Shown: positions 49,994-61,239, counted from the first letter of the stretch. The stretch is DNA of 64,000 nucleotides from Eukaryota sp. TZLM1-RC (GCA_040285825.1 JAUPSS010000004.1:1654550-1718549), one strand, 5' to 3'. Notes: generated by a model not told the origin, from the letters alone. Made by a program: numbers and translations.

Positions 49994-51517
49994 CTAATAA
50001 AACTCTTTTCTTATATACATATCTGTTGGAAACATGGCACAAAGAAATTTTCTATTATTAAAAGCCCTCCTTGGTAATTGTTTCAAAGCTTTTATGCAAT
50101 CTTTCTCTAGTTCAAACTCCACAAATATCTTTCCAAAACCTGCTTGTCCAGGACTAGGTATCGAAATGGAAACAACCACGCCGTAGGATTCACATTCAAA
50201 CTGCACATCTTCTGTCAGATCCTCAAAAGACCCTTGAAAATCTTCTTCCTTAAGTACTCCAATCATTTGAATTACTCTGCTATGTTGTCTTTCAACCAAC
50301 AATTCTAAATCAGCATTAACAGGAGGCTCGTACCAGCTTGGAGGCGGAGGAGGGCTTCTATCGGCGAAACCAACCTTTAAGTGACTCCCGGCCAGGTCAA
50401 TAAGAGGGAGATAATGAAGGACATTCTCAGTGTCAATCTCTCTGCAGAATTGGCAATACGCATAACCCTTCGAGCCTACGGTGCTGGGATTTAGAGGTAA
50501 TTCAAAGCTCATCAACATTCCAAAAGGCCTCAAAATTCTTTTCATTTGATCTTCGTTGAAGTAATCGGGAACTCCGCCAATAATTAGTCTATTTCGATGA
50601 GGTGGGCATTTCTTTCGTACAATACCAGGAATTTGGTCTAATTGAAGTCTAGTTTCGGGTAAAATGTCCTGGTCAATACCAAAATCTTTCGGTCTACGAA
50701 CTTTAAGAGCGTTTCCCTGTAACGAAACACCATCAAAAGCTATTGCTGAGGTCGTATCTTCAATATAGTGAAACTCAATGAACGCAAAACCCTTATCTTG
50801 ATTGATTTGACAAGACAAGATAGGATCAATGTCCGAAAATTTGGCTACACCGGCTTGTTTAAGTGCTGAATTGAAAAAACTTCGAAGTTCATCATCTGTT
50901 ATACCCAGGGGAACATTGCCAACGTAAAGTCTTCTAGAGTGTCTATTTGAAACAGGAGCATTGGATTTAATAGCTTCAAGAATTAAATCAGGTTCGACAG
51001 CTGCTACCTCTGCCACAGACTTTCCTTCAAAACCCTCAGGTGGAAGGTCCCACAAAGTTTGCTGACAGATTCTTCTCTCAAGATCTCCATTGGGGTCTAT
51101 TTGGTAGGGAGGGACTGGAATGTCTTTGATGGGCCTGGTTATTCTTGGAGGGGGGAAATCTCTATCAGAATCCCTGTCTCTATTACGAGGACGTCGGTCG
51201 TCCCGCCTGTCTCTGGAAAAGTTTCTGTCATGAAAGTCGCGTCTGTCTCTACGTGAGTCAGAGCGGTCACGGAAGTGGGAGGAGTGGGAGGAACGGCGCA
51301 TTCTATCCGGATGAATGAATTGTTTGTCCCTGTCAGAGTAGTCGCGAGGCCTGTCAGTGTGTCTGAAGTGGTCCCTGTTTCTGTCACGTTCATAAGAGTC
51401 ACGGGGGTCACGACTAGAGCGGGAGTCCCGAAAAGATTCACGACCTCGAAAGTCTCTAGGATCTCGGTGGTCTCGGCGAGAAGAGCGTCGAGAACGAGGA
51501 GGAGAGCGTGGTGGCAT
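49994..51517 (-). CDS. U2AF2: Splicing factor U2AF large subunit (U2AF65)
   Basis: 507 residues. It binds the 3' splice-site region and recruits U2 snRNP. The first about 130 residues are an Arg/Ser/Asp-rich RS-like domain. Then QQTLWDLPPEGFEGKSVAEV, the tryptophan ligand motif that docks onto U2AF35 (WDxPPxGFE). RRM1 has RLYVGNVP (RNP2) and KGFAFIEF (RNP1). RRM2 has RLIIGGVPDYF and KGYAYCQF. The C-terminal UHM starts at VIQMIGVLKEEDF and ends near RRAFNNRKFLCAMF. All functional parts are there. The gene itself appears intronless. The 28-35 bp introns of the neighbouring genes leave almost no room for a polypyrimidine tract, so how this factor reads them is a good question. Confidence 0.95.
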   Translation of the reverse strand: MPPRSPPRSRRSSRRDHRDPRDFRGRESFRDSRSSRDPRDSYERDRNRDHFRHTDRPRDYSDRDKQFIHPDRMRRSSHSSHFRDRSDSRRDRRDFHDRNFSRDRRDDRRPRNRDRDSDRDFPPPRITRPIKDIPVPPYQIDPNGDLERRICQQTLWDLPPEGFEGKSVAEVAAVEPDLILEAIKSNAPVSNRHSRRLYVGNVPLGITDDELRSFFNSALKQAGVAKFSDIDPILSCQINQDKGFAFIEFHYIEDTTSAIAFDGVSLQGNALKVRRPKDFGIDQDILPETRLQLDQIPGIVRKKCPPHRNRLIIGGVPDYFNEDQMKRILRPFGMLMSFELPLNPSTVGSKGYAYCQFCREIDTENVLHYLPLIDLAGSHLKVGFADRSPPPPPSWYEPPVNADLELLVERQHSRVIQMIGVLKEEDFQGSFEDLTEDVQFECESYGVVVSISIPSPGQAGFGKIFVEFELEKDCIKALKQLPRRAFNNRKFLCAMFPTDMYIRKEFY

Positions 51518-51649
51518 AAGTTAATAGCACACCTGAGAATTTGACACAAAGTGAATATTGAATAAATATCCCTAATAATTGTGTAAACTTCTCAGCACCA
51601 AGGGTTAGTATACACTAAACACCTTGGAAATACGTTGATGAAAACAGCT

Positions 51650-53030
51650 ATTGCTGTTTTCGTAGACGTCTCACACGCCTTGGCCTTCTGAATGGTTCTG
51701 GCCTAGTACCAGTGAAATACTCACTAATTGCAATCTCCAGCTGGTTTCTGGAGGCTCAGATGTCTCTAGACCAGTTGGTCTGACATCGAGGGTAATCGAA
51801 CTTAGCGTTATTTACCCTTCCGTCATCATGATAGATCTTTCTATGAAAGACCTTACAGCAATTCACTTTTGCTGAGGTCATAAACTCGTCCCCGACTTTG
51901 ACGCTTTCAAAGTGTTTTTTGATTTGTTTGAGAAATCTCTTTCGGGGGGATTTCACAGATTGACGAGATGGACCACCGCCATTGCCGAACCAAACTATAG
52001 TGTTTCTTCCTTCAGATAAGCGTTTAATTTTGTTAATAAAACTAGTTAGTCTCTTTTGTCTTCGTATGAAGAAATCAAACTTATTTCTTCTCAGCTTTTT
52101 TCTTGCACCACGCTGCAAATTTCCAGACATAATTGAAGCATATTCAGGCTCTTCCTCAGATTCAGGAACATAAGGTAAACTTATTTCAATCAGATACTCT
52201 TGGAAGCTTTGAGCGGAATAAGTGTTAGGAGTTGCTTGGGTGAGAGGAGGGGGGTGATTTAGTCTTCGTTCTTTTGGATTCAGTAGCAGTCCAGAACGTT
52301 CAAAAATAGTAGCAGAATTTCGGAAAGAACCATTAGTCCAACCACAAAGATTGCTGTGGTTGGGATCAATGGCTACAAAAAACAAATTTTCATCAGGTTC
52401 TCTGTAATTGGGATGTTGTTCCACTGGTAACCGCGGTCTTCTCTGTGGATTTGCTGTTCTATGGACATTGGATTTTCGTTTCCTTTCAGATTTATGAAAA
52501 TCATAATTTCCAGAGGCTTGCCGGGGCTCAAATTCCGCTTGATTTGGCCTATTATAAGTTTTTCTTTCCTTCTGGGTAAACGTAAACCGCAAGGAATCAC
52601 CATTCGAAAAAATGGTATAGTTAATAAATTTCGATTTATTAAAAAACCGATAAGGGTTGTTCAGAAGCTCTTTGTTTGCATTTAGTTTTGTGAAATAAGC
52701 TTCTGCTTCTTTAGTCAAGCTGCAGAAGCATGGAGACCAAATGGACAGTGGAGAGAGAGTGCCTTTTCATCACATCAGGGCAGTTATCTTCTAAAAAAGA
52801 TAAAATGTTCAAGCCAGATTGAACGATTGTTGCAGCAGACTCCATATTGATGGGAAACCGTTCGTTTCTTATTGAATTTTCGAACAAATTTTCACCGCCA
52901 CCAATATAGGCGTTGGCTGTCATATTGAGCCAATGGACCAAGATATGCTGGTGTATTTCTTGATACCATTGTAAAATTGACTCATCTGGCTGAATCCCTT
53001 GAAGTACACCAAGGTGGAATTAATAAGCAT
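51650..53030 (-). pseudogene. Fanzor-like nuclease, lineage B, nearly complete
   Basis: Minus strand. The N-terminal part at 52711-53020 (GVLQGIQPDESILQWYQEIH, IGGGENLFENSIRNERFPIN) is one frameshift away from the main reading at 51756-52718. Main reading: NNPYRFFNKSKFINYTIFSN, then FFVAIDPNHSNLCGWTNGSF (RuvC-I, Asp present), RRNKFDFFIRRQKRLTSFIN, VWFGNGGG, VGDEFMTSAKVNCCKVFHRK (relocated catalytic Glu) and WSRDI. A single TGA interrupts RuvC-III directly after WSRDI (Asp present). The same frame continues ASRNQLEIAISEYFTGTRPE and ends in Arg-rich PRRVRRLRKQQ before a TAA. One zinc cysteine is replaced (FDYPRC for CPGC). Two lesions in the whole gene make it the youngest-looking Fanzor copy. 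Confidence 0.8.
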
Positions 53031-53039
53031 TTTTTTATT

Positions 53040-53390
53040 TATTGAATTTGCACACTTAATTAAATTAACTCAATACTAATGGGACGACCATCATTGAACC
53101 AAGATTTCCTCTACAAAATCTTGATCTGCTTGCTGTCTAGCTAAAGCTTCTCTTATTCGATTGAAAAACCGTGGTAATCTATTAATAATGGCAAATTGAA
53201 TCCGTGAACGCCATAAAAAAATATCAAATCTTCTCATTGTTTTTTCTTGCACCATTTTTTGGAAGTCATTCAAAAAAGTTTCTGCTTCAAATGATAATCT
53301 TTCATTTATCGAAAATGGGAAAGCAATAAAAACCAGCTGTGTATTTCTATCGGAATTAATCAAATACGTTTTCTCAATTACAAGAAACAA
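53040..53390 (-). pseudogene. LINE family C tail fragment
   Basis: RNTQLVFIAFPFSINERLSF… to …ADQDFVEEILVQ, almost identical to 3-607 and 9715-10200, with the same 3' tail. It begins abruptly at about 53350. Confidence 0.7.
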
Positions 53391-53399
53391 CAATTAACT

Positions 53400-53900
53400 T
53401 TATCTACCTCCTCCTCAATGCTTACCAAATATCAAATCTATATGTGGTGCTTATGTTTCTTTTGATCAAATTATGTTTTGCTGTAAAATCACTCAAGAAA
53501 GATCAATTATCCACAATGCAGTTCGTGATTGTATTTATGATCTGTTCAAATGTGCTCATCATCCAGTTCGTTTAGAAGATCTGTTTGATGAATTAAATTT
53601 CAGTTTGAGTCACAAAGGAGGTGACATTCAATGCGCTTGGTATGATGGAATTGAACTAATTACGGATTGCACCACCGTATCTCCGTGGCAAAGAGTTCCA
53701 ATTCTGACATTCAATATTTACTCAAAGTTGCAGAGCTTTCCAAGAAATCAAAATACGAAGTTCTTCTACAATGTCTGAAAGAACAAGAGGCAGAAACATC
53801 AAATTTGTCCCAATTGCTATTTCAATTTTTGGTACCATCGTAAGTGAAGGACTCAACTTTTTAGATGATTTAGCAAAACTTGAAAGTTTTTCCTCGTAAT
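53400..53900 (+). pseudogene. LINE fragment (another lineage)
   Basis: ERSIIHNAVRDCIYDLFKCA, GGDIQCAWYDGIELITDC and then, out of frame, a Glu-rich part. This is the post-knuckle and endonuclease-like region of a LINE distinct from families A to D. Short and broken. Confidence 0.55.
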
Positions 53901-56394
53901 ATTAACTGCAATTTTAATAAGAATACGGAGTTTTATAACAAGCAAGTTTCTATTTAAGTGAATAGCGAAAATCTCCCGTCATTCAATTGAAGGGGATTGA
54001 GTTGGTAAAAGTATTAGTTAAGGTTTTTGGTTGAGTTTTAAAATGTGAATGTTCCAGTAATAAATCTCAATATTTTCCCCATTCACAGTGAATGGCAAAT
54101 ATTGCAGTTTCTTAAATACTGTAACACTTTTATGTCAAAGACCTGAAATATATCTTTCTTCATCAAACAACCATATACAAAATTCTCTGCCAAAAAATTG
54201 CTGTGTGAGGGTTTAAAGAGGTTCACGTGCTAATTTTTTTACAAATTTAACTAAATATATTCAAATTTGTTTTCATTAACCATTATAGATTTTCGAAACA
54301 ATAACTTTTTCACGAAAAAACACAAAATATTAGCAAATATTCTTCTTGTATAGATTTCAAGAAAAAATGATTCAAGCAAAAAATGTAAATTGGACAACAA
54401 TAATTTACGACTCTAATATTTCATACGTTTCAGTACATGTTTAATATCTCAATTTTGTTCCATTAGTGATACTAACTCAGAGATCAAAGCTGATATCCTT
54501 CCTTTTTGTTCTGTCTTTGATGTGATAATTAGATCGAGTCTCAACTCAGTCACAACCAAAGCAAAATTTACACAATGATTTGTGTGAAGGGATAAATCAC
54601 AGTAAACAACAATATGGTCCAGGATAGGAAGTAAGGGGTTAACAACAGTATCAAAAATAGAATTTAGAAATCATGTTTCAATTCACAGCAGCTTTTTGTT
54701 ATTCGTGGTCAGGCCTCTTATCTTACATAATCTTCTTCTCCACTCTCCAACATCACATGATTTCACATTAGTATCGACGTGCCACTTCATTTTTTCACAA
54801 TCACAAACTCGTATAACACAGCTGAGTATCAGCTTGAAATAATAGTCGAGCCTATGAATATATAAGTATTACGGCAGTGTGACTCCTTGCACAAGGTGGA
54901 ACGAAAAACCAAACTGACCAAAGGTGTTTATTATAAACAGAGATATTTCGAAACCTCCAAACCTACCAAAAATCTGAGATGATGTGTACTGTTATCTCCT
55001 TGAAGTATCTCATCAATACTATATGGCACCGTTTGATTGGTTGTATGCAGCCGCAATGCTGAAGTAGGGGAAAGTCTTAAGAGAAAAACAGATGAACAAC
55101 CGTCAACAGTTCACTGAGTCCATATCTGGACGTCCTGCATCATTCACCTCCTCACATAAAGAAGAACAACACCCAAATGTAGTCCTTGTGGTCAAGAAGA
55201 ACATAACCGTTCCGCATGTGAGCGTTTATAACTTACTACTCCAATAAAGATGTTTATTTAGCCATATTGATAGCTCAAGGTGCAGTCAAAGATTTCCAGA
55301 AAGACAATTTTCCAATTTGGGTCTATCATGTGTTTCAGGTATTTGATAAAAGTGGCAACTGCATAAATTGTGTCAAAATGTTGTTGATTCATGTTTGACG
55401 ATCTTGATTTTGACATAACCGACACATTGGAGACAATAGTTTAGATCCCTCAGGCATTTTCCGACAAATTTTCGATCGATAAAGGTTATCAGCAGTAGGT
55501 AATACATTCAAGCAAGAATTAATTGCAAATTTAATGATTCTAGGACGTAGAAGAAGCAATGATGATCAGCATTCACATTTTCGAACTATAATGTAACATT
55601 ATCTATTGATAATTGTACTTTACACTCCCAAAGTACATCAATTCTTCCTTGAATTTCAACTTTTTTATAATTGAAAATATTTTTTTTTCTGCAAAGATGG
55701 GTATTTGTTAATCTATTTCTATCTTCACCCAATAAGGAATAAGTTGCCAAATTATCAATTGGATTAGATTTTTGCTTCTAAATACATGTTTCATGTTTTA
55801 TTTTTTGAAATGAACTTAACAAGAAAGAATTTTGCAAAATGTGGTATTGCTAAAATTGACATTTTTTATAAAATGAGGTTAGATCAGGAGAGCCAACACC
55901 GATCCTATATTTTAGTGAATACAGATCATCCAAATAATTTCCATTTTTTATTATTTATTTTTTTTGAATATTATTAAATAACAGATCTAGCGACACCTAG
56001 CCAACATTTCAATGTTCAACTTAATAGCGATGTAATAGTAATTTCAATAAAGGTGATTGGTATGTCAAATATTTGTAAATAACGTGCAAATGGCAAAACA
56101 TAATTTCTTAATTATTTAATAATTCAATTACTTTGGCTTTCTTTTTGGGCACTAGTGTCTGATTCTCAAGATGTTTCATCATATTTTCAAACTTTGACAA
56201 ACACAATTGGAAAAACCAAAAGTATAATCAGCATCTGTAAAATATTGTTTTTAAATATATTACATTTTCAAATAATAATGTTATCAACAGGGGCGTACAT
56301 GGTTTCATTTATTTCCGGTAGATTGATAAAAAGAATATTGTATACTTCAATCAGAATTTATTGTTGTTGTTGACTTGAAAAAGACCAATAGCAA
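53901..56394. other. 2.5 kb without a recognised gene
   Basis: The longest empty stretch of the window. Uniformly AT-rich, with no repeat shared with the rest of the window that I can see and no ATG-initiated reading with conserved motifs (the 55786-55977 reading is low-complexity). No tRNA-like fold was seen. Confidence 0.35.
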
Positions 56395-58445
56395 AACAAA
56401 CCATTTACACCTTTTATAATTGGGAAAACTCCAAAATCCACACGTTTTTCAAAGATAAAACAAAATCCACACACTTTCATAGATTCACAACACAATCCAC
56501 ATTTCCTATGAACATTGATCTTAAACGTCTTAGGACCGATGCAACATTGGTGGCAACAGAACACAAGACGTTTGAGTCGAGATTGGACTTACAGACCTTC
56601 TTACATCAACTTGCACTTCAATACAACAAGGAATTCACAGTTGCTCCCAACAATTACAAAACGCGGTATGAGGTGAGGTGTACTGCTTCCGAATGTCCGT
56701 TCAAAATCATAGCTAGGGCACCAATAGATTCTGAGGTCTGGTGTATTACCAAAGCGGTCAACCATGCAGCAGGATGTGTTGCCTCTCCGAAGATCTATTT
56801 TCCACCCAAGATCATTACATACATCTTAAAAGAAGACTTCAGGTGCGAGAGACTGTTTTCGCCCAAAGCGTTGGAAAAATCTAGCTCCGTCATCAAAAAT
56901 GGTACATCTGCAGCACGGACAATTAGGGCTGCACAAAACTACTTATACGGTGACAGGAAATCTTCCTATAGACTTCTCCCGTATTACTTTTCTGCTATAT
57001 GTGAAAAGATGCCAGGAAGCGTGGCTTTTGTGAACTTCAATGCAGAAGGACATTGTCATAGATGTTTTTTCTCTCTTGAAGCTTCTATTGAAGGCTTTGA
57101 ATACACCAAATCACTGTTGGGATTGGATGGATGTCACATTAAGACTCAATATCTTGGTGTTTTGTTGGTTGCCACAGCAGTAGATGGAGCTGGACATACT
57201 TTTCCTCTTGCTTTCGGAGTAGTTGAAAATGAACATTATGATTCTCGGAAATGGTTTATAGAAGAGCTAAAGAAGGTTTTTGATTTGACTGGTATTACTG
57301 TTATATCTGATCGACAAAAAGGACTTATCAAGGCTGTTGGAAAAACGTTGCAAACCTCTGCTCATGCATTTTGTGTAAAGCATCTTGCCGATAATGCCAA
57401 CGGTAAAGGTTCTTAAAGGCCCGACCGTTCATATTCCGATTGACCAAATGCGGTTCCAAAGTTGAATACGAGAACCTGTTGCGTGAAATGACGTTAGTGA
57501 GTCCAGCTGCTGCAAACTACATCCGTAATACGGCTGAACCACACCATTGGGTTGAATATCAATTTCCAGGGAACAGATGTGGTCATGTTACCAGCAACAT
57601 AGTTGAATGTGTAAATGCGTGCATTGTAGAAGCTCGTCAGCTTCCAATTGTAATATGTTTGAATCGATTAGGTCAATGTTGGCGAGATGGTGTATTACGA
57701 GAAGAAAAGAAGCACGAAACTTATCATCAACTATTGTCTGCAGAGCAAATGATATTCTGGAACAGAGACTGTTACAATCTCGAGATTTAAAAGCTGTGGA
57801 ATTGGACCAAACTGAATTTGAAGCGAGAGAGAACGGCACTGTACTTACTGTCAATGTGGATTCTAACGAATGCTCATGTGGAGCTTTGGAAAAAGAAGGG
57901 ATTCTGTGTGTGCATTTACTCGTACTTCTTTCAGCAAAAGGAAGTAGAGGTGTTGAGTTGTGTTCTGAACTTCATTCAACACAGAGATTTCTCAAAACTT
58001 ACAGTGCAAGAATACTCTCAGTGGACGACATAAAACTTCATTCGGTTGTGAAGCAGACGCTAGATGACAAAATCGAATCAGATATACTAACTCAAACTCC
58101 AATTCCTACACCGCGAGCAAGAAGACCAGGAATCGTTAGGAAGAGGAGAAGTAATGACCCAAGAGGACCCAACAGCCGTAGCGAGAAGTTAACTGATGCA
58201 GTTGAACCAGCGCCCGAACAACGACGCAAGTACACATGTAAAGTATGTGGTGTCGAAGGACATAACGCAAGAGGATGTCCCAACAAAGATAAAGAATAGC
58301 TAATAAACAAGATTGTGTGGATATTGATGTTTTTGGAGTTTCTGTGTGAATTGTGAAGTCTTTTGATGAAAGTGTGTGGATTTTGCTCCATTTTGAAGAA
58401 AAATGTGGAAAATGAATTTATCCCTTTATAATTTGTAAAACCTTC
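56395..58445 (+). mobile_element. MULE transposon copy 2, full length, transposase frame-broken
   Basis: Mutator-like element. The transposase is encoded in three frames: 56508-57416, 57440-57700 and 57640-58299. It has a zinc-finger-like N-terminus (CTASECPFKIIARAP), a DDE core (SLLGLDGCHIKTQYLGVLLV, first Asp; GITVISDRQKGLIKAVGK, second Asp; VKHLADNANG), FESIRSMLARWCITRRKEAR, a SWIM zinc finger (CSCGALEKEGILCVHLLVLL) and a CCHC knuckle (CKVCGVEGHNARGC). Both ends carry AAAATCCACACACTTTCAT in inverted orientation, with further TGTGGATTTT copies. This fits terminal inverted repeats with transposase-binding sites. The two frameshifts are the same as in the copy at 11.4-13.2 kb. Confidence 0.85.
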
Positions 58446-59339
58446 TCGCTTTGAATTCATTTTGAGAAATTAATAAAATTTACTGAAATGATCACAGAAT
58501 TAACCTGCAGTTAAGGTCCATTGGATCGATCACAATATCAACTTCAAATACTGTTGTGTTTACTGTTTGTTCTAGCTTTTCTAATTCAGTCCCATAAATT
58601 ATAAAGGTAAATCGTAAGAAAAAAACAATGATGTACAAAGGACCTTTTCCTTGTTCTTCCTTTCTCCATTGTTTGAAATTGAACCGAACCATTATTCGAA
58701 CTTATTCGGACTAAACTATCTCCAGCTGATATTCGATGAAATTTTTTCATTTATTAAGGGTTATTTCGTACACGGTATTCGAGTCATTGTTATCCTCATA
58801 AAAGGTTTACGGTTAATGAAAAAACCATTGTGTAAAATTATTGTGCAAATTATGAATTACAACAATTTAGAATATGTGACCAAAAACAAGAGCAATTCCC
58901 GTAACAAAAAGTTGACCATTCCGTTGACAAACCGACCTTAGGACAATTCATAGGACAACTGTGACCTTCATATTCCTCAACAAAAATACTGGCAAAATAG
59001 AATGTGTTATTTCCGTCAGAAAACTAATCATAAACTGATTGTTTCAGCATCATTAGTTCAGGATTAAACTCCTATTAGTTTTGTATTTTGAATCTATGCA
59101 GTTTGTCTTATGTTTATATCTATTTACCTGGAACGCTTTACGAACTCTCGAGTTGCTTCTGCAAAAGATTTATTTGTTCCAAATTTTTCATTAGCCTGAT
59201 TGAAGATGTATTAAAAGGGTGATTAACTCGATTGTCGATTACTTTTGTAAATTATCAAATGAATCAACTACAAAGTTTTGTTGAAAGTGTCTATTTATAA
59301 GATTTTCTCTATTTATTTATCTAATAAGAAATGAAAAAT
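58446..59339. other. intergenic, nothing recognised
   Basis: A 96-residue reading at 58651-58941 has no recognisable feature. Confidence 0.3.
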
Positions 59340-60425
59340 TATCAAATACACAATTAAAGCTCCACAACCTCGAAATTCGCTTCCTCTACATTAGAACAAT
59401 CAATTACTAAAGATTCAGAAAATTTTCCAAAAGAAGAGAGTGAATCAGGAAGTAATTTTACCAGTTTTCTTCAAAATAGAAAATACAATCCTGTTTTGCC
59501 AGTATACACGATTGAGAATTGTTCCAGTTCATGCCTTTACAACTACATCAAGATCCTTAAGGAAAGACATAGCAACCTTACCTAAAGATCGAAGCAAGGA
59601 AAAAACAAAGGGACATAAATTATTTTGGGCATTAGAATTTTCATTGACAGAAGAAATAGATTTCGCATATTTAGCAATTTTGTATTTTTCGCCAGCAAGG
59701 GGAGGATTTTTGACATCTGAGTTGATGAAATGTTCGTTAGAAAAATTACAAGGGTCAATGGTCATGGTGTCTAAAATAATAAAACTACCATTTAAGCCGG
59801 GAACAACCAAATCACATCTTGTCAGACCCATAAAAGCTCTGTTGTAGCGCGTACTATCAATGTTGGGGTCATCAAGAATTAATTTTGATAGCAAACGCTC
59901 TCAAAAGGAATCTCCTCGAAGTGATATACACATTACATAAATTTGGTTCCTGACATTATTATGTACTTTACTTCTAAATGTAATAAAATGTTTACAATTC
60001 AACAGACGAGTAAACAAAAGAGGTCTGCCACATTTACATGTTCAATGATTACACAAATTGCTTGGCCATAGAAAACAAGGAAAACGCATGTTTAAAAGCC
60101 ATTGATTATTTATTTTAACAAAAGTCCATAAACAGAGGGAATTTGAGTTACTAAAACAGCAGCAAAGCTATCACGAATATCCTTCAAAAAATTTCCGAAA
60201 GTGGGATTTTCAGTTTTGGCCAAGACAAGTCTTATTTCATAATCCAAGCTTTCATATAATTTAACCAGAGGGTGCTGAAGCTTTTTCAAGCAAAAACGTA
60301 AATTTGGAAGTGATCGGGTGGGAATTTCTTGAATATTTTGAGGAAAACACAGAAGCCAGAAATTACTAGGCAAATGATGTAAATCAAATCGAAGATGATT
60401 TAACTAAAAATTTGATTCACCATGG
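59340..60425 (-). pseudogene. LINE family B fragment
   Basis: Minus-strand relative of 10205-11310. Readings 60110-60373 (NFWLLCFPQNIQEIPTRSLP, KNPTFGNFLKDIRDSFAAVL) and 59529-59894 (DLVVPGLNGSFIILDTMTID, PCNFSNEHFINSD) are separated by a decayed knuckle region. The tail (FNRVYWQNRIVFSIL) is in another frame. It begins at the same internal base as the 10.2 kb copy. Confidence 0.65.
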
Positions 60426-60649
60426 ACCAGATAAACAACATAAGGGAAAGTGTGAAAGATACTGATGTTACTGATAATTCATTGTCAGATTTCAAAATAA
60501 GTGTGTGATTTTGTTCACTGTAATGGAAACGTTAATTACCACGAACTCATGTCAAAATAATGTATTTTCAATGGAAATATCATTCTCTTTCAGTATTTTA
60601 ATTCCAAATCAACAACCACTTGATAAATTGAATTTTAGCAGATGCCAAG

Positions 60650-60731
60650 GCGGTCGTCGTCTAGTGGTTATGACGTTGCTTTGCTAAGGCAATGGGCTTT
60701 GCCCGCGTGAGTTCGAATCTCACCGATCGCG
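60650..60731 (+). tRNA. tRNA-Ser (anticodon GCU)
   Basis: Cloverleaf by eye: acceptor GCGGTCG with CGATCGC (six Watson-Crick pairs and one G-T), D arm GTC/GAC, anticodon stem TTGCT/GGCAA with loop TTGCTAA giving anticodon GCT, long variable arm GGGCTTTGCCC as in class II tRNA, and T arm GTGAG/CTCAC with loop TTCGAAT. The discriminator is G at 60731, followed directly by TTTTT, a Pol III terminator. No CCA is encoded and no intron is present, as for a eukaryotic nuclear tRNA. Confidence 0.95.
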
Positions 60732-60736
60732 TTTTT
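60732..60736 (+). terminator. Pol III terminator T5
   Basis: TTTTT immediately after the tRNA-Ser discriminator base. Confidence 0.7.
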
Positions 60737-61017
60737 GTTGAGCAGCACGGGGAGAGAGGCAAAAAAAGGATAAAGATTGTTTATCTGTACATCTTCAATG
60801 TTCAAGGACAAGAGTTCTCGATATTGTTTCCACAGATTTGAACCAATAAAAGCAATAACTATAGTGATAATAATACTACGTTTTTGAAGACATACATGGA
60901 GGATAAGCTATTATATTTCATTCTAAAATCAACAATTATGTGTTTTGAGGTTTGATTTGAAAGGCAGTGTGAATTTGAGAGAAAACAAATTCTTTCTCAT
61001 CTGAACAGCAAACATAA

Positions 61018-61239
61018 ATGACTGATCCAGCTAGCTCCTTCTTAGATCATCTTTTAAAGCATGAAGTACTTGTTCGTCTTACAACAGGCGATGAGATCAG
61101 AGGAGTCCTTTCCACGATTGACTCTGCCTCCAACGTGTATCTTCAGAAGTGCTCCGAATATAGCAATGGTGACCTCGTTCAAACATACGAAGATGTTTTG
61201 GTAAGAGGAATCAACGTTCAATTCATTTCCCTGCCGTGA
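61018..61239 (+). CDS. Sm-like protein, LSm6-like
   Basis: A 73-residue single-exon protein. Sm1 is FLDHLLKHEVLVRLTTGDEI followed by RGVLSTIDSASNVYLQKC. Sm2 is YEDVLVRGINVQFISL. The overall form (FL…V.V.L..G…RGVL…D…N..L…EY.NG…Y.D..IRG.NV.YIS) is closest to LSm6, a member of the LSm1-7/2-8 rings acting in mRNA decay and on U6 snRNA. LSm5 or another short LSm cannot be excluded. The normally conserved Asn of Sm1 is kept (SASNVYL). The gene lies 0.3 kb downstream of the tRNA. Confidence 0.7.
   Translation: MTDPASSFLDHLLKHEVLVRLTTGDEIRGVLSTIDSASNVYLQKCSEYSNGDLVQTYEDVLVRGINVQFISLP

Noticed and set aside
51059-51549. Plus- and minus-strand readings over the RS domain of U2AF65
   Set aside because: Arg/Ser repeat codons stay open in all frames. 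The sense frame has RRMs and UHM, the others nothing.
53901-56394. Possible snRNA or other structured RNA genes
   Set aside because: I saw no Sm-site/stem signatures, tRNA fold or Pol III box pair that I could defend by eye.
59440-59847. 135-residue plus-strand reading
   Set aside because: Exact shadow of the minus-strand LINE family B fragment, whose protein motifs are recognisable.
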